From JBHOQX01 sp042408595 (lineage in GTDB: Bacteria; Chloroflexota; Chloroflexia; Chloroflexales; Roseiflexaceae): 20,267 nucleotides of DNA. The notes beneath the pieces are model-generated. The model did no database searches and was not told the origin of the DNA. It was given only the letters and a program-made list of their open reading frames with translations. This document shows positions 6,351-12,744 of the stretch, one piece after another. Numbering within the stretch: position 1 is the stretch's first letter; each line of letters opens with the position of its first letter. The DNA is taken from NCBI GenBank assembly GCA_042408595.1, contig JBHOQX010000032.1:1-20267 (forward strand). The letters run 5' to 3'. The translations under genes and the position numbers were made by a program.

Positions 6351-7224
6351 TATAGTACAGCACCGCGCCGATGAAGATCAGGCTATCTCCACGGTCAAGC
6401 ACGCCGCCGTGGCCGGGAATGATGCTACCGGCATCCTTGGTGCCGGCCTGTCGCTTGATCAGCGACTCCGCCAGATCGCCCAGCGGACCGACCACCGCGG
6501 CGATCAGCCCCAGCAGCGCTGCCAGCCAGGGCGAGAGCGGCAGGCCGAACACCCAGGCGAAGAGCACACCCGCCAGCACCGACATCACCGCGCCGCCCGC
6601 GAACCCTTCCCAACTCTTCTTCGGGCTGAGCAGCGGGGCCATCTTGTGTCGCCCGAACGCGCGGCCGACGAAATAGGCAGCGCTGTCCTGCAGCCAGGTG
6701 ATCGCGCAGATCAGAAAGATCCACCCCGCGCCGCGCGGGATGCGCAGCCCGGCGAGCGGGCCGGCGAGCGGCGCGTCGCCCAGGTCGCGCAGCAGAATGA
6801 AATGGCTCGCCAGCCAGCAGAAGTAGATCGCCCCGGCGAACGTCAACCCCCAACCTGGCAGGATGCCGCGGTCACGGCTCAGCGGCAGCGCCGCCACCAG
6901 GCTGACAACCACCGCCAGGGTCAAGGCGAGCTGAACCAGGTTGACCGGCGCGGCATATGGCGCGCCGGCGACCGCGAGCACCAGCCCCAGGCCGATCGCC
7001 ATGCCGGCCCCCGGGAGCGGGCGGTAGCCGGCGTGGGCGACCATGTCGTACAACTCGCGCAGCGCCACCACCGAGGCCAGCAGCACCAGCAGCACGACCA
7101 ACCAGCGGCTCCAGTAGACGCAGACAAGGGTGAGCGGGATCAGCACGAGCGCGCTCAGCACGCGAGGCAGCAGCGCGCTACCCTTCTTCGATGAGGCCGC
7201 CGAAGCGGCGTTCGCGCTGTCCAT
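6325..7224 (-). CDS. cdsA: Phosphatidate cytidylyltransferase (CDP-diglyceride synthase)
   Basis: A 299-residue integral membrane enzyme making CDP-diacylglycerol from phosphatidic acid and CTP, the entry to phospholipid synthesis. About eight hydrophobic segments are visible. The C-terminal CDP-alcohol-type signature (about 254-280) is intact: SLIKR, then TKDAG, PGHGG and LDRGDS; the last is usually DRID or DRLD, so Gly here is a small deviation. It follows uppS and overlaps its 3' end by 47 bp, which suggests translational coupling. ATG 7224 is chosen; an in-frame TTG at 7233 is an alternative. It is the last gene of the rpsB cluster, and its 3' end overlaps the convergent V4R gene. Confidence 0.93.
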   Translation of the reverse strand: MDSANAASAASSKKGSALLPRVLSALVLIPLTLVCVYWSRWLVVLLVLLASVVALRELYDMVAHAGYRPLPGAGMAIGLGLVLAVAGAPYAAPVNLVQLALTLAVVVSLVAALPLSRDRGILPGWGLTFAGAIYFCWLASHFILLRDLGDAPLAGPLAGLRIPRGAGWIFLICAITWLQDSAAYFVGRAFGRHKMAPLLSPKKSWEGFAGGAVMSVLAGVLFAWVFGLPLSPWLAALLGLIAAVVGPLGDLAESLIKRQAGTKDAGSIIPGHGGVLDRGDSLIFIGAVLYYIILLLPAR

Positions 7225-7897
7225 AATCCTCAATCGCCTGCTTTAGGTGCTCGGGGCTGAAGTCCGGCCAGAACGCCGGCGTCGTCCAGTACTCGGCATA
7301 GGCCGCCTGCCAGATCAAGAAGTTCGACAGGCGCCACTCGCCACTGGTGCGGATGATCAGGTCGGGGTCGGGCAGGTCGCGGGTGGAGAGGTGCTGGCTG
7401 ATACAAGCCTCGTCGATCTGGGCGGGCGGCAGTCCCTCGGCGACGATCTGGCGCACGGCGTCCACGATCTCAGCGCGGCCGCCATAGTTCAGCGCGACGG
7501 CGACCGTCAGGCGGGTGTTGTCGCGCGTGAGGGCGATCGCGCGCTCGATCTTGCGGCGCAGCAACGGCGAGAGATCGTCCGGGCGGCCCAGGTGCAACAC
7601 GCGCACGCCCTCCTCGTGCAGTTGGCCGATCTCGCGGTCGATGAACTCGCTGAGCAGCCGCATCAGGCCCTCGACTTCGGCGCGCGGGCGCGACCAGTTT
7701 TCCGTCGAGAACGCATACAGCGTCAGGTACGGGATCGCCTGGCGCACCGCTTCGGGCAGGATACGCCGGATATTTTCCACGCCGGCGCGGTGCCCGGCAA
7801 GGCGCGGCAAGCCGCGCTGGCGCGCCCAGCGGCCGTTCCCATCCATGATGATCGCGATATGGCGCGGTCGCCGCGGTTGTTCACCTTGGGCGCTCAT
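7178..7897 (-). CDS. uppS: Isoprenyl transferase (undecaprenyl diphosphate synthase)
   Basis: A 239-residue cytosolic cis-prenyltransferase that extends farnesyl-PP with isopentenyl-PP to the C55 carrier lipid for cell wall synthesis. Hallmarks are HIAIIMDGNGRWA with catalytic Asp19, FSTENW (63-68), RTSGE (183-187) followed by RLSNFLIWQ, and the WPDF near 210. The length is typical. GAGG lies 8 nt before the ATG. It is preceded by frr (150 bp) and overlaps cdsA, the common uppS-cdsA pairing linking carrier lipid and phospholipid synthesis. Confidence 0.95.
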   Translation of the reverse strand: MSAQGEQPRRPRHIAIIMDGNGRWARQRGLPRLAGHRAGVENIRRILPEAVRQAIPYLTLYAFSTENWSRPRAEVEGLMRLLSEFIDREIGQLHEEGVRVLHLGRPDDLSPLLRRKIERAIALTRDNTRLTVAVALNYGGRAEIVDAVRQIVAEGLPPAQIDEACISQHLSTRDLPDPDLIIRTSGEWRLSNFLIWQAAYAEYWTTPAFWPDFSPEHLKQAIEDYGQRERRFGGLIEEG

Positions 7898-8046
7898 CGG
7901 TGTCCTCGTACCAGGGAGGTGGCGGGCCGTCCTCGCAGCAGGTCGTGGCTGGACGAATGGCCGATAGCAGCGGGAGCGCCGCGAAGCTGGGGCCGGCGGT
8001 TCCCAGGCTCTCGCATCCGAGGGGAACGCGGAGCGCTGAATCCGTC

Positions 8047-8604
8047 TCAGACCTCCATCACTTCGGCTTCTTTGGCCGCCCCGAGCTGATCCATCTCCCG
8101 AATCGCCCGGTCGGTCAGTTCCTGCAAGCGCTCCTGGCCGCGCCGCTGGTCATCCTCGGAGATCAGCTTCTCGTTCCCCAACTGGCGGATGTCGTCCAGC
8201 GCCTCGCGGCGGATGTTGCGCAGCGCGATCCTGCCTTCCTCCACCCGATGGCGCACCACCTTGACAAGTTCGCGGCGGCGCTCTTCGGTCAGCGGCGGGA
8301 TGGCGAGCCGGATCAACCGCCCGTCATTCGACGGGTTGATGCCGAGATCGGAGTTTTGGATCGCCTTTTCGATCGCTTTCAGCGTGCCGGCGTCGTAGGG
8401 TTGAATGATGATCATGCGCGCCTCCGAGACGCTGATCCCGCCCAGCTGGTTGAGCGGCATCGTCGTGCCATACGCCTCGACCGGGATGCTCTCGACCAGC
8501 GCCGGGCTTGCCCGGCCGGTGCGGATCGTCGCCAGGTTGTGGCGCAGCGTCTCGATCGATTTTTTCATCTTTGCGTCGGCCTCACGCAGGACATCATTGA
8601 TCAC
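8047..8604 (-). CDS. frr: Ribosome recycling factor
   Basis: A 185-residue protein that, with EF-G, splits post-termination ribosomes. The start is a GTG (8604) giving MINDVLREADAKMKKSIETL, aligned with the usual RRF beginning; the frame is open to 8706 but the extra 34 residues are not RRF-like. RRF hallmarks are LATIRTGRASPALVESI near the N-terminus, then PLNQLG, IQPYD and NPSNDGRLIRLAIPPLTEERR. The length equals the family standard of 185. GAGGGGG lies 6-7 nt before GTG. It follows pyrH by 128 bp, the conserved pyrH-frr order. Confidence 0.95.
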   Translation of the reverse strand: MINDVLREADAKMKKSIETLRHNLATIRTGRASPALVESIPVEAYGTTMPLNQLGGISVSEARMIIIQPYDAGTLKAIEKAIQNSDLGINPSNDGRLIRLAIPPLTEERRRELVKVVRHRVEEGRIALRNIRREALDDIRQLGNEKLISEDDQRRGQERLQELTDRAIREMDQLGAAKEAEVMEV

Positions 8605-8732
8605 GGCGCACCCCCTCTCAGACAGGATCGCGGTTCGGAGGCTCAACCACCACCGGGCCACACACCGTGTGCGGCGACGCGGCAGAAGCACACCCGCGGT
8701 GAGCATATGCTTGCTGGAACACCCGGCGCGTC

Positions 8733-9461
8733 CTACCCCTTGCTCACCAGCGTCCCCACATGCTCGCCGAGGACGATTCGCTCGATATTGCCGGGCTGCA
8801 TCGGGTCGAAGACGATGATCGGAATGTCGTTGTCCATACAGAACGTGAGCGCCGTGCTGTCCATCACCGCCAGGCCGCGGCTGAGCGCATCCATATAGGT
8901 GATATGCTCGAATCGCACAGCGCCCGGATCGTGCTTCGGATCAGCGCTATAGACGCCATCCACGCCGTTCTTCGCCATCAGGATGATCTCGGCGTGGATC
9001 TCAGCCGCCCGCAGTGCCGCGGCGGAGTCGGTCGTAAAGTATGGATTGCCGGTGCCCGCCGCCAGGATGATCACCCGGCCCTTCTCCAGGTGCCGTGTGG
9101 CGCGGCGCCGGATGTACGGCTCGGCGACCTCGTCCATTTTGATCGCCGTCATCGCACGGGTGAAAATCCCCTGCCGCTCGAGCGCGTCTTGCAGCGCCAG
9201 CGCGTTGATGATCGTCGCCAGCATACCCATGTAGTGCGACTGGGCGGGGTCCATATCGCGGGCGAAGCCCTTGCTGCCGCGCCAGATGTTGCCGCCGCCC
9301 AGCACGACCGCCACCTGTACGCCATGGCGGATCACACGCGCGATCTCTTGCGCGTAATAGTCTAGCACGTCCGGCGAGATCGGATCGCCGCCGCGGCGAT
9401 CGCCAGCGAGCGCCTCGCCGCTGAGTTTCAGCAGAATCCGGCGGTATTTGGGGTCTCGCAT
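8733..9461 (-). CDS. pyrH: UMP kinase
   Basis: A 242-residue enzyme of the amino acid kinase fold that phosphorylates UMP to UDP in pyrimidine nucleotide synthesis. Motifs are LLKLSGEAL (10-18), GGGNIWRG (55-62), AGTGNPYFTTD (135-145) and KNGVDGVY (164-171). The length is typical. ATG 9461 is chosen over the upstream GTG (9503) because it gives the standard N-terminus MRDPKYRRILLKLSG; its ribosome binding site is weak. A strong 13-bp inverted repeat lies just upstream, between tsf and pyrH. Confidence 0.95.
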   Translation of the reverse strand: MRDPKYRRILLKLSGEALAGDRRGGDPISPDVLDYYAQEIARVIRHGVQVAVVLGGGNIWRGSKGFARDMDPAQSHYMGMLATIINALALQDALERQGIFTRAMTAIKMDEVAEPYIRRRATRHLEKGRVIILAAGTGNPYFTTDSAAALRAAEIHAEIILMAKNGVDGVYSADPKHDPGAVRFEHITYMDALSRGLAVMDSTALTFCMDNDIPIIVFDPMQPGNIERIVLGEHVGTLVSKG

Positions 9462-9478
9462 AGTCAGGTGGTCGGATG

Positions 9479-9516
9479 CGGAACCGGCCGGATGCGGCTG
9501 CACCCGGCCGGTTCCG
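9479..9516 (-). promoter_or_regulatory. Perfect 13-bp inverted repeat between tsf and pyrH
   Basis: CGGAACCGGCCGG (9479-9491) and its exact complement (9504-9516) flank a 12-nt loop. The hairpin starts 5 nt after the tsf stop and ends 18 nt before pyrH ATG. No U-tract follows on the minus strand, so a Rho-independent terminator is unlikely. It could block 3' decay of the rpsB-tsf message, reduce read-through or modulate pyrH translation; these roles are inferred. Confidence 0.65.
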
Positions 9517-9521
9517 CCATC

Positions 9522-10052
9522 TCAGGCGCCAAGCTCGTAGCGCACAAAGCGTCGCACAACGACGTTCTCGCGCAACTTGGCGACGGCAGCCTGAATTTTC
9601 TCCTCGATCGTCTGCGCATTATCGCGAACGAACGGCTGCTTGAGCAACACAACCTCTTCGTAGTACTTCTCCGGCGCGAGGCCACTCGCCTCGATCTCCG
9701 CCGCCGGCACTTCGTCCACGCTGATATAGCGCGGGTTCATCGCCGCGATCTGGAGCGCGATATCTTTCGCCAGCTGGATGAACTCCTCGTTGCGTCCGAC
9801 AAAGTCGGTCTCGCAGTTGAGCTCGACCATCGCCGCCATGCGGTTGCCGGCATGGACATAGACCTCCACCCGGCCCTCGCGCGCCTCACGTCCGGCGACC
9901 TTCTCGCTGACCTTCAGGCCCTTCTCGCGCAGCAACGCGATCGCCTTGTCCATATCGCCGCCGGTCTGGGTCAGGACATCCTTGCATTCCTTGATGCCAG
10001 CACCGGTGCGCTCGCGCAGCTCCTTGACCATCTGGGCTGTCACATCCGTCAC
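9522..10052 (-). CDS. tsf: Translation elongation factor Ts (short form)
   Basis: A 176-residue nucleotide-exchange factor for EF-Tu. The N-terminal UBA-like domain (MTDVTAQMVKELRERTGAGI, then KECKDVL) and the EF-Tu-contacting TDFVGRN (82-88) are clear. E. coli EF-Ts is 283 residues and Thermus about 196, so this is a compact form with one core subdomain reduced. The GTG start (10052) has AGGAG 6 nt upstream. It follows rpsB in the near-universal rpsB-tsf order. A hairpin lies in the 108-bp gap between them. Confidence 0.96.
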   Translation of the reverse strand: MTDVTAQMVKELRERTGAGIKECKDVLTQTGGDMDKAIALLREKGLKVSEKVAGREAREGRVEVYVHAGNRMAAMVELNCETDFVGRNEEFIQLAKDIALQIAAMNPRYISVDEVPAAEIEASGLAPEKYYEEVVLLKQPFVRDNAQTIEEKIQAAVAKLRENVVVRRFVRYELGA

Positions 10053-10079
10053 ACTACGCTCCTTTGATGCATAATAAAG

Positions 10080-10126
10080 GGAAGAACGAAGGCGCGACCA
10101 GGACGCGGCGCCGCCCTCATTCTTCC
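10080..10126 (-). terminator. Hairpin between rpsB and tsf, possible partial terminator
   Basis: Arms GGAAGAA (10080-10086) and TTCTTCC (10120-10126) form an outer stem with further GC pairing (GGCG/CGCC) inside. On the minus strand it is followed by CTTTATTAT. A partial terminator would lower tsf and downstream gene expression relative to rpsB. The stem is interrupted and the T-rich tail is short, so efficiency is uncertain. Confidence 0.4.
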
Positions 10127-10160
10127 GGATGATCCACGGCGGCGGGCCGTCGGCGCGCGT

Positions 10161-10970
10161 CTAGGCGACCGGCTCGCCCGCCTCGTCCGGCGCTTCCTCC
10201 TCGGCCTCCGGTTCGGCTGGCGGCTCATCGTAGCGCCCGCCGCGCATCAGGTCGGCCTGCGAGCTCTCGCGCCGGTTCTGCCCTTCGATCGCCGCGTCGG
10301 CGATCTTGCTGGTGATCAGGCGAATACTGCGGATCGCGTCGTCGTTGCACGGGATCACAAAGTTGATCGGGTCCGGGTCGCAGTTGGTATCGACCATCGC
10401 GACGATCGGAATGCCGACCTTGACCGCCTCGCGCACCGCCAAGTCTTCCTTGTGCGGGTCCACGATGTACAGCGCGCCCGGCAGCCGGTCCATCGTCTTC
10501 AGCCCGGCGAAGACGCGGTTGAGCTTGTCGATCTCCTGCTCGGTCTTGAGCGCTTCGGCCTTGGTGAGCTTGGACAGCTCGCCCGTGTCGCGCTGACGCT
10601 CCAGGTCCGCCAGATAGCGCAGCCGCCGGCGGATAGTGGCGAAGTTCGTCAGCGTGCCGCCCAGCCAACGCTGGTTGACATACAACTGGCCGGCGCGGGT
10701 CGCTTCCTCCGCGATCGCCTCTTGCGCCTGTTTCTTGGTGCCGACGAACAGGATCTTCTGGCCGCCGGCGACCACCTCGGCGACAAAGCGGTAGGCCTCG
10801 GTAAGGCCAACGACGGTCTTCTGCAGATCGATGATGTGGATGCCGTTGCGCGCGGTGAAGATATACGGCCGCATCTTCGGGTTCCAGCGCTTTGTCTGAT
10901 GGCCGAAGTGCGAGCCTGCCTCGAGCAGCGCCTTGATCGGGATGACCCGTTGGGCAGTGGTCTGAGTCAT
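10161..10970 (-). CDS. rpsB: 30S ribosomal protein S2
   Basis: A 269-residue small-subunit protein. S2 signatures are unmistakable: LLEAGSHFGHQTKRWNPKM near the N-terminus, IHIIDLQKT, FVGTKKQAQEAI, QRWLGGTLTNF, then DTNCDPDPINFVIPCNDDAIRSI. The C-terminus has an acidic tail (PPAEPEAEEEAPDEAGEPVA). ATG 10970 is used, giving the standard N-terminus; AGGAG lies 13 nt upstream, somewhat distant. The frame is open to 11030, but that extension overlaps the leader hairpin. It is the first gene of the rpsB-tsf-pyrH-frr-uppS-cdsA cluster and has its own promoter and a structured leader. Confidence 0.97.
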   Translation of the reverse strand: MTQTTAQRVIPIKALLEAGSHFGHQTKRWNPKMRPYIFTARNGIHIIDLQKTVVGLTEAYRFVAEVVAGGQKILFVGTKKQAQEAIAEEATRAGQLYVNQRWLGGTLTNFATIRRRLRYLADLERQRDTGELSKLTKAEALKTEQEIDKLNRVFAGLKTMDRLPGALYIVDPHKEDLAVREAVKVGIPIVAMVDTNCDPDPINFVIPCNDDAIRSIRLITSKIADAAIEGQNRRESSQADLMRGGRYDEPPAEPEAEEEAPDEAGEPVA

Positions 10971-11013
10971 GGGGTTGCCGTCGCTCCTTTTGTTCAGTAA
11001 CCAGGTACTCCGC

Positions 11014-11077
11014 CACACCCATCGCGCCACGGCGGGGCCGGCTGCGCGCCGGCAGGCTCCGCCGCGATCAGGGTGTG
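11014..11077 (-). promoter_or_regulatory. Long hairpin in the rpsB 5' leader, candidate S2 autoregulatory element
   Basis: The arms CACACCCATCGCG (11014-11026) and CGCGAT-CA-GGGTGTG (11063-11077) pair along 13 bp with one 2-nt bulge. Inside, GGCGGGG/CTCCGCC-type pairing and GCCGGC/GCCGGC continue the stem. It begins 44 nt upstream of rpsB and lies within the transcript predicted from the promoter at 11112-11140. Ribosomal protein operons are commonly feedback-controlled by such leaders. Binding of S2 here is inferred. Confidence 0.55.
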
Positions 11078-11111
11078 TGTGTCATTGGCGCGGTTTTCCG
11101 CAGCAGCACGC

Positions 11112-11140
11112 AGTATAACATACATGGCCGCTCCGGGCAA
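11112..11140 (-). promoter_or_regulatory. rpsB operon promoter
   Basis: On the minus strand, TTGCCC (11140-11135) and TATACT (11117-11112) have a 17-bp spacer. The start site near 11106 gives a leader of about 136 nt before rpsB, which contains the long hairpin. Confidence 0.6.
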
Positions 11141-11221
11141 ATGCGATGCCGCCGGTTCAAACCGGGGGCGTTGCTCTGGTGCAAACGCATGCGGGTGCCA
11201 TAGGGCCGGCCCTTCGCTTAT

Positions 11222-11262
11222 GCCCTGCGCATCCCACGCCGGGAAAACCGATAGCGCAGGGC
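11222..11262 (-). terminator. Hairpin downstream of the amine oxidase gene
   Basis: GCCCTGCGC (11222-11230) and GCGCAGGGC (11254-11262) are perfect 9-bp arms around a 23-nt loop, starting 5 nt after the amine oxidase stop. No U-tract follows. Its position between the amine oxidase stop and the rpsB promoter suggests transcription insulation or 3'-end protection. Confidence 0.45.
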
Positions 11263-11267
11263 GTCGC

Positions 11268-12512
11268 TTAATCCACCGCCAGCACTTCCCGCGCCGCGCG
11301 CTCACCGCTGTGCAGCGCGCCGTGGACGGTCGCCGGGTTATCGTCGGTGAGCGTCGCTTCGCCGGCGAAGTGCAACGCGCCGCACGCCGCCGCCAGCGCC
11401 GCGCGCTGCCCGAAGCTGCCTGGCGGCGCCGAACTGTACCCGCCGCGCGCCCACGGATCGGCCGCCCAGTCGGTCAGCATGCCGGCCACGAACAGCCGGC
11501 GCGGGGCCGGGCCGAACAGCCCGGTCAGCGCCGCCAGCCCACGTTCGATCACCTCTTCTTCACCCAGCGGGGCCAGGCGCGCCGCACGCGGCCCGGTGAT
11601 GAACCCGGTCAACACCGGCACGTCCGGCCACACCGTCCACCAGACCGCGATCGGCCCATCCGCGGTCAGGAAGGTCATCTTCCGCGGCCAGAACGGCTCG
11701 CTGAAGCGCAGGTGCAGTTTCATGGCCGGGGGCATCCGCAGCAGCCGCATCGCCCGCTGCTTCGCCTCCGGCAGCGGCGGGGCGAAGCGCACCGCGCCAG
11801 CCTGCAGTAGCGCCAGCGGCAGCGCCACGACCACCCGCCGCGCTGTGAACGCGCCCCGTGCCGTCTCAACCTCCGCGCCGTCCGCCGCCCAGCGCACCGC
11901 CACGGCTGGCGTGTTCAGCCGGATGTCCAGCCCCGCGGCGACGCAGGCCAGCACCCGGTCGTATCCCTCTACCACATGAAAATTGCGCTCGTCGCTGCGC
12001 CCGACCCGCAGCTCGTGCGCCAGGTCGGCGGCGCTCAGCGTGTCCGCCGTCGCGCAGCAGGCGTGGGCCAGCCGGATCTCCAGGATGTGTCGCGCCAGCG
12101 GGCTGAAGCCCTCGGCGGCGAGCCACTCCGCCAGCGAGATGTCCGGGCCGTGGTAGGCGGCCAGCCGCGCCTCGGCCCGCTCGACCGGCCGCAAGTCGGG
12201 CCGGAGGCACAGCAGCCACGCCCCGGCCACCCGCCCGCCGCCGAGCGCGATCCGCCGCCCCGCCCATGTCGAGAACGGCTCGGCGGTCAGCCGCGCGCGC
12301 CGCAGCCAGGCCCACGTACCCACCGCCGAACCGTGGATGAACTCCGCGCCGCGCTCCAGCGGCACGCCGGCGAACGCCCGGTCGGTCCAGACCCGCCCGC
12401 CGATCCGGGCGCGCGCCTCCAGCACAGCCACCCGCCGCCCGGCGTCCGCCAGGGTTCGCGCGGCCGCCAGCCCGGCCGCCCCCGCGCCGAGCACAAGCAC
12501 ATCATGCCGCAT
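11268..12512 (-). CDS. Flavin-containing amine oxidase family protein
   Basis: A 414-residue FAD-dependent oxidase of the monoamine/polyamine oxidase fold. The N-terminal dinucleotide-binding motif is LVLGAGAAGLAAARTL (GAGAAG at 9-14), with the ribose-binding Glu32 in VLEARARIGGRVW and the extended GG-R motif. The C-terminus has the family FAD motif LHFAGEATLTDDNPATVHGA. The substrate is not determinable. It is slightly shorter than eukaryotic MAOs and has no membrane anchor. ATG 12512 is chosen because GGAG lies 5 nt upstream and the FAD fold begins immediately; the frame is open to 12716. It is divergent from the ferredoxin-NADP reductase gene. Confidence 0.9.
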   Translation of the reverse strand: MRHDVLVLGAGAAGLAAARTLADAGRRVAVLEARARIGGRVWTDRAFAGVPLERGAEFIHGSAVGTWAWLRRARLTAEPFSTWAGRRIALGGGRVAGAWLLCLRPDLRPVERAEARLAAYHGPDISLAEWLAAEGFSPLARHILEIRLAHACCATADTLSAADLAHELRVGRSDERNFHVVEGYDRVLACVAAGLDIRLNTPAVAVRWAADGAEVETARGAFTARRVVVALPLALLQAGAVRFAPPLPEAKQRAMRLLRMPPAMKLHLRFSEPFWPRKMTFLTADGPIAVWWTVWPDVPVLTGFITGPRAARLAPLGEEEVIERGLAALTGLFGPAPRRLFVAGMLTDWAADPWARGGYSSAPPGSFGQRAALAAACGALHFAGEATLTDDNPATVHGALHSGERAAREVLAVD

Positions 12513-12582
12513 ACCTTCTCCGTGAGGGTTCAGAGAGATCAGTCGTAGAGAGCGAAGGGCGCCGCCCTCCAAGACCCCTTTT

Positions 12583-12606
12583 GCTCCGCCGCACCATCGG
12601 CGGAGC
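12583..12606. promoter_or_regulatory. Perfect inverted repeat in a divergent intergenic region
   Basis: GCTCCGCCG (12583-12591) and CGGCGGAGC (12598-12606) flank a 6-nt loop. It lies between the divergent amine oxidase and fprA genes, 51 bp upstream of the fprA -35. No U-tract follows on either strand, so a protein-binding site or a leader hairpin of the amine oxidase transcript is more likely than a terminator. Confidence 0.45.
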
Positions 12607-12656
12607 GGCCAGGTTCTATGGTATTCCGCTGCACCCCGAGCCCTCTCCCCTTCGGG

Positions 12657-12685
12657 TTGACAGCGCGCCAGCGGGATGATAGAGT
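12657..12685 (+). promoter_or_regulatory. fprA promoter
   Basis: TTGACA (12657-12662), a 17-bp spacer and TAGAGT (12680-12685). The predicted start near 12692 gives a leader of about 50 nt before the GTG at 12745. Confidence 0.75.
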
Positions 12686-12744
12686 AGCACAGCCGCACCT
12701 GTGTGCAAAGCATCACAACACCGCGACATCCGGAAGGAAGAGCC

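Noticed and set aside
6067..7194. Plus-strand open frame of 375 codons
   Set aside because: It is antisense to cdsA and out of frame with the V4R gene; composition is Arg/Gln/Ala-rich without a family signature.
8650..8730. Small hairpins (CACAC/GTGTG and AGCATATGCT) between pyrH and frr
   Set aside because: Stems are short and have no T-tract; not enough to call a terminator or regulator.
7900..8898. Plus-strand open frame of 332 codons
   Set aside because: It is antisense to frr and pyrH, whose identities are certain; no domain is seen.
11152..11165. GGTTCAAACC resembling a tRNA T-arm
   Set aside because: It is a simple 6-bp palindrome (CCGGTT/AACCGG) with no acceptor, D or anticodon arms around it.
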